Assembly (NCBI RefSeq): GCF_035325925.1
Contig: NZ_DAOKZA010000003.1
Span: 62,001-126,000 of the forward strand
Length of the DNA stretch: 64,000 bases
Origin: Calidifontimicrobium sp035325925
GTDB taxonomy: Bacteria > Pseudomonadota > Gammaproteobacteria > Burkholderiales > Burkholderiaceae_C
Direction: 5' to 3'
The notes beneath the pieces were generated by a model. The model saw nothing but the letters and a program-made list of their open reading frames with translations, made no database searches and was not told where the DNA came from. Position 1 is the first letter of the stretch. Each line of letters begins with the position of its first letter. The translations under genes were made by a program, and so were the position numbers. Below, piece after piece: positions 17,526-24,874 of the stretch.

Positions 17526-17531
17526 ATTCTA
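17526..17531 (-). promoter_or_regulatory. TAGAAT -10-like element upstream of dcd
   Basis: TAGAAT on the minus strand, 22 bases before the dcd start. The same hexamer or TAGACT occurs before several other genes here. No good -35 hexamer is visible. Confidence 0.35.
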
Positions 17532-17606
17532 GGGACGCACCAGGGGTCGGCCGACGGGTGCACACTACGCGCTGTCGGGGCACCGTGGCCCCGGGAGCGT
17601 TCTTCG

Positions 17607-18152
17607 ATGGCCTCGCTGTTCCGTCCCGGCACCGAACTGATGGTGCAGTACGCCGGCTACCACCGCGACCGGCGCAACATCGCCACCCACTGCGTCGGCA
17701 TCCCGCTGATCGTGTTCGCGCTCGGCGTGCTGCTGGCCCGCCCGGCCGTGGCGCTCGGTGGCGTCGCGCTGACGCCGGCGTGGGCGCTGTGGGGACTGGC
17801 GACGCTGTGGTACCTGTCGCGCGGGCATCTGCTGATCGGCGTCGCGGTCAGCGCGGCCAGCGCGGTGCTGTTTGCGCTGGCGCAGCCGCTGGGCGCGGCG
17901 TCGACCGCTGCCTGGCTGGCCTGGGGCGTGGGCTGCTTCGTCGTCGGCTGGATCGTGCAGTTCGTCGGCCACTACTACGAGGGCCGCAAGCCGGCCTTCA
18001 CCGACGACCTGGTGGGCCTGCTCGTCGGCCCGATGTTCGTCGTCGCCGAGGCGTTGTTCGCGCTGGGCTGGTGCCGCGCGCTGTTCACCGAGATCGAGCG
18101 CCGCGTCGGCCCCACGGTGCTGCGCGACCTGCACGTGCCGGCGATGCGCTGA
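17607..18152 (+). CDS. DUF962 / Mpo1-like membrane protein
   Basis: 181 aa from the ATG at 17607. The start (YAGYHRDRRNIATHCVGIPLIV) is typical of the DUF962/YGL010w family, which includes yeast Mpo1, an iron-dependent dioxygenase of 2-hydroxy fatty acids. Conserved His residues (YH, TH, GHYYEGRKPAF) fit that. Four hydrophobic segments indicate an inner-membrane protein. The bacterial function is not established. It is divergent from dcd and convergent with fdhD. Confidence 0.75.
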   Translation: MASLFRPGTELMVQYAGYHRDRRNIATHCVGIPLIVFALGVLLARPAVALGGVALTPAWALWGLATLWYLSRGHLLIGVAVSAASAVLFALAQPLGAASTAAWLAWGVGCFVVGWIVQFVGHYYEGRKPAFTDDLVGLLVGPMFVVAEALFALGWCRALFTEIERRVGPTVLRDLHVPAMR

Positions 18153-18206
18153 CGGCGCGGCCCACGGCGCCCGCGGTGCTGCCAGTGCCGCCGGCGCCGG
18201 CTGCCG

Positions 18207-19100
18207 TCAGCCGGCGACCACGCGCACCGGCGAGCGCAGCGGCTCGGGCTCGGAGTCGAAGCGCTCGAACCCGGTGTAGCAGATGAAGTGCCGGTTGGCG
18301 GCGCGGCCGAACAGCGTCATGCCCAGCCGGCTGGCGAAGGCGTGTCCCATCTGCGTGACGCCGTTGCGCGAAACGACGATCGGCACGCCCATCTGGGCCG
18401 CCTTCATGACCATCTCGCTGGTCAGCCGGCCGGTGGTGTAGAAGGTCTTGTCGCCGCCGTCGACGCCGTGCACCCACATCCAGCCGGCGATCGTGTCGAG
18501 CGCGTTGTGGCGGCCGACGTCCTCGACGAAGATCAGCAGGTCGGTGCCGCGGAACAGCGCGCAGCCGTGCACCGAGCCGGCCTTGCGGTGGATGCTGTCC
18601 TGCTGGCGCATCACCTCGAGCATGCCGTGCAGCGTCGACTGGCGGATGCGGGCGGCCTGCGGCGACGGCAGCCGGATCGCGTCGACCTGCGCCTGCAGGT
18701 CGCCGAACACCGTGCCCTGGCCGCAGCCGGTGGTGACCACGCGGCGCGCGGTCTTCGCCTCGAAGCCATCGATGCCGCCGCGCGTGCGCACCGCCGCGGC
18801 GTTCACGTCCCAGTCGACGCTGATCGAGTCGACCTGCTGCGGCGCGTCGACCAGTCGCTGGTTGCGCAGGTAGCCGAGCACGAGCAGCTCGGGCGCGGCG
18901 CCCAGCGTCATCAGCGTCACCAGCTCGCGCCGGTCGACGAACACCGTCAGCGGCCGCTCGTCGGGGATGTGGATGCGCCGGCGCTGGCCGTACTCGTCGA
19001 GCACCTCGACCTCGCGCGTCAGTGGCAGCGCGGCGTCCGTCAGCCGGGGGCCGGGCCACGGGGGCTCGACGACCGGGGGCTGAGGCTCGGCGAGCGACAT
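18207..19100 (-). CDS. fdhD: Formate dehydrogenase accessory sulfurtransferase
   Basis: 297 aa. It shows the family features RIHIPDERPLTVFVD, DVGRHNALD and FYTTGRLTSEMVMKAAQMGVPI. In E. coli, FdhD carries sulfur from IscS to the Mo-bis-MGD cofactor of formate dehydrogenases through a CxxC loop. Here the loop is TTGCGQGT: the first Cys is kept and the second is Gly. The gene is the last of the fdh operon, 6 bases after the small periplasmic protein. A sulfurtransferase dedicated to this enzyme is expected. Confidence 0.93.
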   Translation of the reverse strand: MSLAEPQPPVVEPPWPGPRLTDAALPLTREVEVLDEYGQRRRIHIPDERPLTVFVDRRELVTLMTLGAAPELLVLGYLRNQRLVDAPQQVDSISVDWDVNAAAVRTRGGIDGFEAKTARRVVTTGCGQGTVFGDLQAQVDAIRLPSPQAARIRQSTLHGMLEVMRQQDSIHRKAGSVHGCALFRGTDLLIFVEDVGRHNALDTIAGWMWVHGVDGGDKTFYTTGRLTSEMVMKAAQMGVPIVVSRNGVTQMGHAFASRLGMTLFGRAANRHFICYTGFERFDSEPEPLRSPVRVVAG

Positions 19101-19106
19101 CGGGGC

Positions 19107-19400
19107 TCAGCTCTTGGGCGCCGGCGGCACGAACGGGCCGGGGTCGGCGCACGCCGGCGTCGCCGTCGGGGGCTTGACTTCCTTGCCCGCGGCCTGCTGG
19201 TCGGCACGGTACTTCGCCGCCACGCGTTCCATCGACAGGCACAGCTTGTAGTCGGCGACCTTGTTCGCCCAGGCGGTGCGTGCCGCCGCCTCGGCGGCCT
19301 TCGCCTTCGCCTCGTCGGACAACGGCGGCAACTTGGCCGCCGCGGGCCACGCCACCGCCGCCACGGCCAGGGTCAACAGGCAGGTCCGGATCACGTTCAT
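19107..19400 (-). CDS. Small secreted protein of the fdh operon
   Basis: 97 aa. Residues 1-22 form a signal peptide (TCLLTLAVAAVAWPAAA). The mature part is Ala/Lys-rich and helical with two cysteines (LCLSMERVAAKYRAD and PACADPG), ending in a Pro-rich tail. I do not recognise a domain. Its place between fdhC and fdhD, with 25- and 6-base gaps, makes it part of the fdh operon and probably periplasmic. Confidence 0.7.
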   Translation of the reverse strand: MNVIRTCLLTLAVAAVAWPAAAKLPPLSDEAKAKAAEAAARTAWANKVADYKLCLSMERVAAKYRADQQAAGKEVKPPTATPACADPGPFVPPAPKS

Positions 19401-19425
19401 CGTCTCGACTCCTCGGGTCGGGGCC

Positions 19426-20553
19426 TCAGCCGCGCGCCCCGGCCTGTGCCGCCACGTCGGCCGGCGGCGTCTCGGCCGAGCGCTGCGCCGGGATCTTGCC
19501 CGCCTTGATGTCGTCGTACCACAGTTCGTGGTGCTCCTTGGCCCAGCCTTCGTCGACGTAGCCGGTGCGCATCGCCCGGTACGCGCCGTTCATGCCGATG
19601 GTACCGATGTAGATGTGACCGAGGAACATCGCCATCATCAACGTCGCGGCCACCGCGTGCACCATGTGCGCGATCTGCATCTGGCCGCGCGTGTATTCGA
19701 GCAGCGTCGGGAAGACCTTGTCGAGGACCAGGCCGGAAACGACGACGACCATGCCCAGGACAAGCACGCCGACCCAGAACAGCAGCTTCTCGGCGGCGTT
19801 GAAGCGGTGCGACGGCACCTCGCGCTTGCCCAGCAGGTTGCCGAAGCGCAGCAGCCAGTTCAGGTCGCCGGCACGCGGCAGGTTGTCGCGCGCGAAGGTC
19901 AGGATCACGATCAGCAGCGACACCGCGAACACCGGCCCGGCGAAGTTGTGCGCGTTCTTCAGCGCGTAGGTCAGCCAGCCGAACAGCGTGCTGCCGATCA
20001 CCGGCAGCAGGAAGTACTTGCCCCAGGCCATCACGATGCCCGACACCGCGAGGATCACGAAGGCGATCGCGTTGGCCCAGTGCGCCGCGCGCTCGAACGG
20101 CGTGAAGCGCTCGATCACGCGGCCGGTGTCACGCTCGTGGCCGCCCAGGGGGCCCTTGCCGACGTAGAACAGCCCGAGCGCCAGCACGACGATGCCCAGC
20201 AGCGCCCCGCCGTACGGGATGATCAGCCGATTGCGCACCTGGCGCCAGGCCTCGCCGGCGCTGGTGTACAGCGACCCCGGGTATTGCACCATCGGCTGGA
20301 TCAGCACGCCCATCTCCGCGCCCGGCAGCGACACGTAGCCGCCGTCGGGGCCGGAGTCGCGCACCGCACGCCAGAACGGCGCGTTGTTGCCCGGCTGGGT
20401 CTTGGCGCGCTCGGCGTTGGTCTCGTCGGGCTTCGGCTCGGCCGGAGCGACGAAACCCGCCGGCGCCCCGCCGGCGGCCGGCGCCTGCGCGCCCGCGGCG
20501 GCCGCCAGGACGAGCCCGCAGGCGAGGATCAGGACTCTGGTCAAGGCTTGCAT
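19426..20553 (-). CDS. fdhC: Formate dehydrogenase gamma subunit, cytochrome b556
   Basis: 375 aa from the ATG at 20553 (MQALTRVLILACGLV), which begins with a signal peptide followed by a periplasmic segment of about 100 residues. Then come the membrane helices of the FdnI/FdoI type (LIIPYGGALLGIVVLALGLF, FERAAHWANAIAFVILAVSG, ALKNAHNFAGPVFAVSLL, AHMVHAVAATLMMAMFLGHIY). His in HWAN, NAHNF, HMVHA and LGHIY are candidate haem ligands. It passes electrons from the Fe-S subunit to the quinone pool. The long N-terminal extension is usual in this betaproteobacterial/Shewanella subtype. Confidence 0.92.
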   Translation of the reverse strand: MQALTRVLILACGLVLAAAAGAQAPAAGGAPAGFVAPAEPKPDETNAERAKTQPGNNAPFWRAVRDSGPDGGYVSLPGAEMGVLIQPMVQYPGSLYTSAGEAWRQVRNRLIIPYGGALLGIVVLALGLFYVGKGPLGGHERDTGRVIERFTPFERAAHWANAIAFVILAVSGIVMAWGKYFLLPVIGSTLFGWLTYALKNAHNFAGPVFAVSLLIVILTFARDNLPRAGDLNWLLRFGNLLGKREVPSHRFNAAEKLLFWVGVLVLGMVVVVSGLVLDKVFPTLLEYTRGQMQIAHMVHAVAATLMMAMFLGHIYIGTIGMNGAYRAMRTGYVDEGWAKEHHELWYDDIKAGKIPAQRSAETPPADVAAQAGARG

Positions 20554-20576
20554 CGCTGCTCCTGCTGCGCGGCGGC

Positions 20577-20816
20577 TCAGCTGCCCGAGGCGCGGGCGTA
20601 CTCGTTCTGGGCCTGCACGCGTGCGCGCATCTGCTGCTGCCAGCTCGCCTCGTCGCCGGCCTTCCAGCCTTCGGTCACGTAGGGGTTGTCGGCCCCGCGC
20701 CAGGCCGGCACGTCGCTCTTGCGTGCGGCGCTGTCGGTCGTGGCGGCGTCGCCGCAGGCCGCGAGCGCGGCCGCGGCGACGAGCAGCGCGAGCGCCGTCG
20801 GGGTTCGCCTCGTCAT
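20577..20816 (-). CDS. Small lipoprotein of the fdh operon
   Basis: 79 aa. The signal peptide ends in a lipobox (LAAC, Cys at about 21), and the mature part is about 58 residues with WRGADNPYVTEGWKAGDEASW. Its ATG overlaps the fdhB stop by four bases (ATGA), so translation is coupled. It is followed after 23 bases by fdhC. It is probably an outer- or inner-membrane-anchored periplasmic accessory of the formate dehydrogenase. No known domain is recognised. Confidence 0.75.
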   Translation of the reverse strand: MTRRTPTALALLVAAAALAACGDAATTDSAARKSDVPAWRGADNPYVTEGWKAGDEASWQQQMRARVQAQNEYARASGS

Positions 20817-21436
20817 GACTTGGTCGCCTCCGTCTTCGCCGGCGCGCCGCTGGGCTTGCCGTAGGCCGTGCCCCAGCCCCACACCTCGCTGCCCTTGCCG
20901 CGCGTGAGCACGCGGGTGCGGAAGATGTCGGCGACCATGTCGCCGTCGCCGCCGAGCAGCGCCTTGGTCGAGCACATCTCGGCGCAGATCGGCAGCTTGC
21001 CCTCGGCAAGGCGGTTGCGGCCGTACTTCTCGTGCTCGGCCGCACTGCCGTTGGCTTCCGGCCCGCCGGCACAGAAGGTGCACTTGTCCATCTTGCCGCG
21101 CAGCCCGAACTGGCCGTTCGACGGGAACTGCGGCGCACCGAACGGGCAGGCGTAGCTGCAGTAGCCGCAGCCGATGCACACGTCCTTGTCGTGCAGCACG
21201 ACGCCGTCGTCGGTGCGGTAGAAGCAGTCGACCGGGCACACCGCCATGCACGGCGCGTCGCTGCAGTGCATGCACGCCACCGAGATGCTCCTCTCGCCGG
21301 GCATGCCGTCGTTCATCGTCACCACGCGACGACGGTTGACGCCCCAGGGCACCTCGTGTTCGGCCTTGCAGGCGGTGACGCAGCCGTTGCACTCGATGCA
21401 GCGCTCGGCATCGCAGATGAACTTCATTCGTGCCAT
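20813..21436 (-). CDS. fdhB: Formate dehydrogenase beta subunit (FDH3 type), four [4Fe-4S] ferredoxin
   Basis: 207 aa. Cysteine motifs are CIECNGCVTACKAEH, CMHCSDAPCMAVCPVDC, CIGCGYCSYACP and the later CTFC...CAEMC, enough for four clusters. The length is typical of the FDH3 beta subunit and shorter than E. coli FdnH, since the C-terminal membrane anchor is absent. It conducts electrons from the catalytic subunit to cytochrome b. It starts 12 bases after fdhA. Confidence 0.95.
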   Translation of the reverse strand: MARMKFICDAERCIECNGCVTACKAEHEVPWGVNRRRVVTMNDGMPGERSISVACMHCSDAPCMAVCPVDCFYRTDDGVVLHDKDVCIGCGYCSYACPFGAPQFPSNGQFGLRGKMDKCTFCAGGPEANGSAAEHEKYGRNRLAEGKLPICAEMCSTKALLGGDGDMVADIFRTRVLTRGKGSEVWGWGTAYGKPSGAPAKTEATKS

Positions 21437-21448
21437 CGTGATGCCTCC

Positions 21449-24412
21449 TTACGCCGCACGCTCGATCTGGCAGACCGAGGTCTTGGTCTCCTGCATCATG
21501 GTCACCGAGTCGTAGCCGTAGGTCGTCGCCGTGTTGGCCGCCTCGCCGCGCACGATCGGCGCCGCCCCCTGCGGGTAGTGGCGCAGCAGGTCCTCGCCCT
21601 GCCAGCGACCGGCGAAGTGGTACGGCATGAAGGCCGTCTCGCGGTCGACCCGCTCGGTCACCAGCGCCTTGACCTTCAGCCGCGCGCCGCTCGGGGTGGT
21701 GACCCAGACGGTGTCGCCGTTGCGGATGCCGCGGTCGTTGGCGGCGACCGGGTTCAGCTCGATGAACATGTCCTGCTGCAGCTCGGCGAGGTAGCGGTTG
21801 GAGCGCGTCTCGTCGCCGCCACCCTCGTACTCGACCAGCCGCCCCGTCGTCAGGATGATCGGGAACTGCTTGCCCACGTCCCGGTTCTTCTCCTGCACGC
21901 TCTTGAACAGCGTGGGCAGGCGCCAGAAGGCCTTGCGGTCGTCGTGCGTCGGGTATTTGTCGACGAGTTCCGGGCGCGTCGAGTAGATCGGCTCGCGGTG
22001 CTTGGGGATCGGGTCGGGGAAGTTCCACACGACGGCCCGCGCCTTGGCGTTGCCGAACGGATGGCAGCCGTGGTTCTTCATCGCCACGCGGATGATCCCG
22101 CCGCTCGGGTCGGTCTTCCAGTTCTTGCCTTCGGCCTTGGCCTTCTCGTCGTCGGTGAGTTCGTCCCACCAGCCGAGCCTCTTCAGCAGCAGGTGGTCGA
22201 ACTCGGGGTAGCCGGTGGTGATGTCGGCGCCCTTGGAGTGCGACCCGTCGCCGGCGAGCAGCGACTGGCCGTCGCGCTCGACGCCGAAATTGGCGCGGAA
22301 GTTGCCACCCCCGTCCATGACGTGCTGGGCGGTGTTGTACAGCACGTGCGTGCCCGGGTGCTTGAGCTCCGGCGTGCCGTAACACGGCCAGGGCAGCCCG
22401 AAGTAGTCGCCGTCGAGCTTGTAGCCGGTCTCCTTGTCGATGCCGCCCTTGGCGCGCAGCGTGGTCGGGTCGAACACGTGCATGTTGCGCATGTGGGCCT
22501 TCAGGCGCTCCGGGCTCTGGCCCGTGTAGCCGATGGTCCACACCGAGCGGTTGATCTCGCGCAGGATGTCCTCGGGCACGGGTTCGTCCATGCCCTTGAC
22601 CTTCTGCATCTTGTAGTTCTTGACCAGCTGCTCGGCGAAGCCCAGCTTCTGCGCGAGCTGGTACATGATCATGTGGTCGCTGCGCGATTCGTACAGCGGC
22701 TCCATGACCTTCTCGCGCCACTGGAGCGACCGGTTCGACGCCGTCACCGACCCGCTGGTCTCGAACTGCGTGCATGCCGGCAGCAGGTACACGGCGCGCT
22801 TCGGGTTGACGTCCTCAGGCTTGCCGGGCATCGCCGCCATCGCCGCCGTGGCCGACGGGAACGGATCGACGACGACCAGCAGGTCGAGCTTGTCCATGCC
22901 CCGCTTCAGGTCCAGCCCGCGCGACTGCGAGTTGGGCGCGTGGCCCCAATAGAACATGCCGCGCAGGTTGCTTTCCTGGTCGATGTTCTCGTTCTTCTCG
23001 AGCACCGCGTCGTACCAGCGCGACACGGTGATGCCCGGCTTGGACATCATGCCCGGGGCGTACTGCTTCTTGATCCACTCGAAGTCCACGCCCCAGGCCG
23101 CGGCGAAGTGCTTGAATGCACCTTCGGCGATGCCGTAGTAGCCGGGCAGCGAGTCGGGGTTCGCGCCGATGTCGGTGATGCCCTGGACGTTGTCGTGGCC
23201 GCGGAAGATGTTGGTGCCACCGCCGGTGACGCCGACGTTGCCCAGCGCGAGCTGCAGCAGGCACGACGCGCGCACGATCGCGTTGCCGATGCTGTGCTGC
23301 GCCTGCCCCATGCACCACACCAGCGTGCCGGGCCGGTTCTCGGCCAGCGTCTTGGCGACCTGGAAGCAGGTCTCCTCGGAGACGCCGGAGACCTCCTCGA
23401 CCTTCTCCGGCGTCCACTCCGCGAGCACCGTCTCGCGAACCTTGTCCATGCCGTAGACCCGGTCGTCGAGGTACTTCTTGTCCTCCCAGCCGTTCTTGAA
23501 GACGTGGTACATCACGCCGTACAGGAACGCGATGTCCGAGCCCGAACGCAGCCGGACGTACATGTCCGCCTTGGCCGCCGTGCGCGTGAACCGCGGGTCC
23601 ACGACGATCATCTTGCAGCCCTTCTCCTTCGCATGCAGCATGTGCAGCAGCGACACCGGGTGCGCCTCCGCGGCATTGCTGCCGAGGTAGATCGCCGACT
23701 TCGCGTTGCGCATGTCGTTGTACGAATTCGTCATCGCACCGTAGCCCCACGTATTCGCCACACCGGCGACAGTCGTGGAGTGGCATATTCGTGCCTGGTG
23801 GTCGCAGTTGTTACTGCCCCAGAGCGTCATCCACTTGCGCAGCAGGTAGCCCTGTTCGTTGTTGCTCTTGCACGAGCCGACGATGAACACGCTGTCCGGG
23901 CCGCTCTCCTTGCGCAGCTCGAGCATCTTGGCGCTGATCTCGTCGAGCGCCTGGTCCCACGAGATGCGCTGGTACTTGCCGTCGACCAGCTTCATCGGGT
24001 ACTTCAGACGGAACTCGCCGTGCGCGTTCTCGCGCAGCGCCCCGCCCTTGGCACAGTGCCCGCCCATGCTGATCGGCGAGTCGAACACCGGCTCCTGACG
24101 GACCCACACGCCGTTCTCGACCACCGCGTCGACGGCGCAGCCGACCGAGCAGTGCGTGCACACCGTGCGCCTGACCTCGACCCGCGCGCCCGCGCCCGCC
24201 TTGGGCGCCGCCGGGTCGGCGGCCTGCGCCTTGCGCACCAGCGTGAGCTGGGACGCGGCGATGCCGGCCCCCAGACCCAGACCCGACCGGCGCAGGAACC
24301 TGCGCCGGTCCATCGTGGGCACGGCGCGGGACATGCCCCGCACCAGGCCCTCGACGAGCGTGCGGGACGACGATGTCGCCCCGTCACCCGCCGACTTGCG
24401 TGTCAACAGCAT
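21449..24412 (-). CDS. fdhA: Formate dehydrogenase catalytic subunit, Mo/W-bis-MGD; active-site residue coded by TGC, possibly selenocysteine
   Basis: 987 aa. A Tat signal (MDRRRFLRRSG, residues 34-44) sends the folded enzyme to the periplasm. C85, C88, C92 and C120 bind one [4Fe-4S] cluster. The molybdopterin oxidoreductase body follows. The active-site motif ARIC-H has residue 210, followed by His211, at the place of the selenocysteine of E. coli FdnG/FdhF. Codon 210 is TGC, so conventional translation gives Cys. However, a SECIS-like hairpin starts directly after it, and the tRNASec of this locus has a GCA anticodon. I therefore infer that residue 210 is at least partly selenocysteine. The three codons before it (GCA CGA ATA) are A-ending, rare in this genome. 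The enzyme oxidises formate to CO2. The gene is 12 bases upstream of fdhB and 58 bases downstream of the Tat peptide gene. Confidence 0.95.
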   Translation of the reverse strand: MLLTRKSAGDGATSSSRTLVEGLVRGMSRAVPTMDRRRFLRRSGLGLGAGIAASQLTLVRKAQAADPAAPKAGAGARVEVRRTVCTHCSVGCAVDAVVENGVWVRQEPVFDSPISMGGHCAKGGALRENAHGEFRLKYPMKLVDGKYQRISWDQALDEISAKMLELRKESGPDSVFIVGSCKSNNEQGYLLRKWMTLWGSNNCDHQARICHSTTVAGVANTWGYGAMTNSYNDMRNAKSAIYLGSNAAEAHPVSLLHMLHAKEKGCKMIVVDPRFTRTAAKADMYVRLRSGSDIAFLYGVMYHVFKNGWEDKKYLDDRVYGMDKVRETVLAEWTPEKVEEVSGVSEETCFQVAKTLAENRPGTLVWCMGQAQHSIGNAIVRASCLLQLALGNVGVTGGGTNIFRGHDNVQGITDIGANPDSLPGYYGIAEGAFKHFAAAWGVDFEWIKKQYAPGMMSKPGITVSRWYDAVLEKNENIDQESNLRGMFYWGHAPNSQSRGLDLKRGMDKLDLLVVVDPFPSATAAMAAMPGKPEDVNPKRAVYLLPACTQFETSGSVTASNRSLQWREKVMEPLYESRSDHMIMYQLAQKLGFAEQLVKNYKMQKVKGMDEPVPEDILREINRSVWTIGYTGQSPERLKAHMRNMHVFDPTTLRAKGGIDKETGYKLDGDYFGLPWPCYGTPELKHPGTHVLYNTAQHVMDGGGNFRANFGVERDGQSLLAGDGSHSKGADITTGYPEFDHLLLKRLGWWDELTDDEKAKAEGKNWKTDPSGGIIRVAMKNHGCHPFGNAKARAVVWNFPDPIPKHREPIYSTRPELVDKYPTHDDRKAFWRLPTLFKSVQEKNRDVGKQFPIILTTGRLVEYEGGGDETRSNRYLAELQQDMFIELNPVAANDRGIRNGDTVWVTTPSGARLKVKALVTERVDRETAFMPYHFAGRWQGEDLLRHYPQGAAPIVRGEAANTATTYGYDSVTMMQETKTSVCQIERAA
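23745..23785 (-). promoter_or_regulatory. SECIS-like hairpin in the fdhA message, directly after codon TGC210
   Basis: Numbering the first base of codon 210 as 1 (23785), bases 6-12 pair with 35-41 (seven pairs, one U-G) and 18-21 with 27-30 (four G/C pairs). The apical loop is 22-26, GGUGU. Bases 13-17 and 31-34 form an internal loop, although U17 could pair with A31. U17, G23 and U24, the bases essential for SelB binding in the E. coli fdhF element, are all at the same positions. Exactly 18 bases separate the codon from the loop in both. This agreement is seen directly; SelB binding is inferred. Confidence 0.82.
23783..23785 (-). other. Candidate recoded codon: TGC read as selenocysteine (fdhA residue 210)
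   Basis: TGC stands where selenoprotein formate dehydrogenases have TGA. One base change (A to C) separates the two, and one base change (U34 to G) separates a normal tRNASec anticodon UCA from the GCA found in selC here. Codon and anticodon therefore match each other. Ordinary tRNACys would also read this codon, so a mixture of Sec and Cys is possible. Confidence 0.7.
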
Positions 24413-24470
24413 GCTGCCTCCTGTTGGACGACCGGTGGAACGGAAATCGTTGACGGACCGCGGCGCGCGC

Positions 24471-24677
24471 TCAGGTGCGCGCCGTCGCGTAGTACTGCTT
24501 CACGTGCTCGGTGAGCCGGTAGCCGCCGCCCTGCTCGGGCGCGGACCCGGCCGACTTCGCCGGCACCGGGGCCGCGCCCCCCGGCAGCACGGTGGCGGCG
24601 GCCGCCAGCGCACCGACGGCGCCGGCGCCGGCGAACACGGTGCGGCGGTTCAGAACGGGAGTGGTCGGTTTGCTCAT
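24471..24677 (-). CDS. Formate dehydrogenase-region Tat-signal small protein
   Basis: 68 aa from the ATG at 24677 (MSKPTTPVLNRRTVFAGAG). A twin-arginine motif (NRRTVF) and a hydrophobic Ala-rich segment form a Tat signal. The short mature part ends YRLTEHVKQYYATART. This matches the small formate-dehydrogenase-region Tat target proteins that regularly precede fdhA in such loci. Its role is not established; it may aid maturation or export of FdhA. It is the first gene of the fdh operon, and the 197 bases between it and selB form the divergent promoter region. Confidence 0.82.
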   Translation of the reverse strand: MSKPTTPVLNRRTVFAGAGAVGALAAAATVLPGGAAPVPAKSAGSAPEQGGGYRLTEHVKQYYATART

Positions 24678-24732
24678 CGATGCAGCCTCCATGGAGCGCC
24701 CTATGCAAGGGCCGACATAACCGCCCGGATTT

Positions 24733-24769
24733 ACCCTCAGGGTCAGCCCGGATTCAATCGGGTCGACCC
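24733..24769. promoter_or_regulatory. Two short palindromes in the fdhX/selB intergenic region
   Basis: ACCCTCAGGGT (24733-24743) is a perfect 5-1-5 palindrome, and GGGTCGACCC (24760-24769) is a perfect 10-base palindrome with related half-sites. GCCCGGATT occurs twice around them as a direct repeat. They lie between the divergent starts of fdhX and selB and may bind a regulator. On the minus strand TTGAAT, 17 bases, GTAAAT is a weak sigma-70-like match pointing to fdhX. Confidence 0.35.
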
Positions 24770-24776
24770 TATCGCC

Positions 24777-24795
24777 ACGCGACAAGTTGTCGCGT
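24777..24795. promoter_or_regulatory. Perfect 19-bp palindrome, candidate operator
   Basis: ACGCGACAAGTTGTCGCGT: nine-base arms, perfectly inverted around a single central base. It sits 80 bases before the selB start and 100 bases from the fdhX start. It is the strongest dyad in the divergent promoter region. The fdh-linked response regulator with a Fis-type helix-turn-helix (33464-34819) is a plausible but unproven binder. Confidence 0.5.
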
Positions 24796-24874
24796 ACGGC
24801 GCGGCCCGTCGCCGCGGACAGCACGCGGCCGTGCGCCGACAATCGCCGCCACCGCATCCCGCCCCCGCCACACC

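Noticed and set aside
18153..18206. Terminator between the DUF962 gene and fdhD
   Set aside because: Contains GCCGGCGCCGGC-like self-complementary sequence but no defined stem-loop with a T tract; too common at this composition.
21449..24412. fdhA as a plain cysteine-type formate dehydrogenase
   Set aside because: Possible on protein sequence alone, but it leaves the GCA tRNASec, the retained selAB and the SECIS geometry unexplained. Kept as the main alternative, not preferred.
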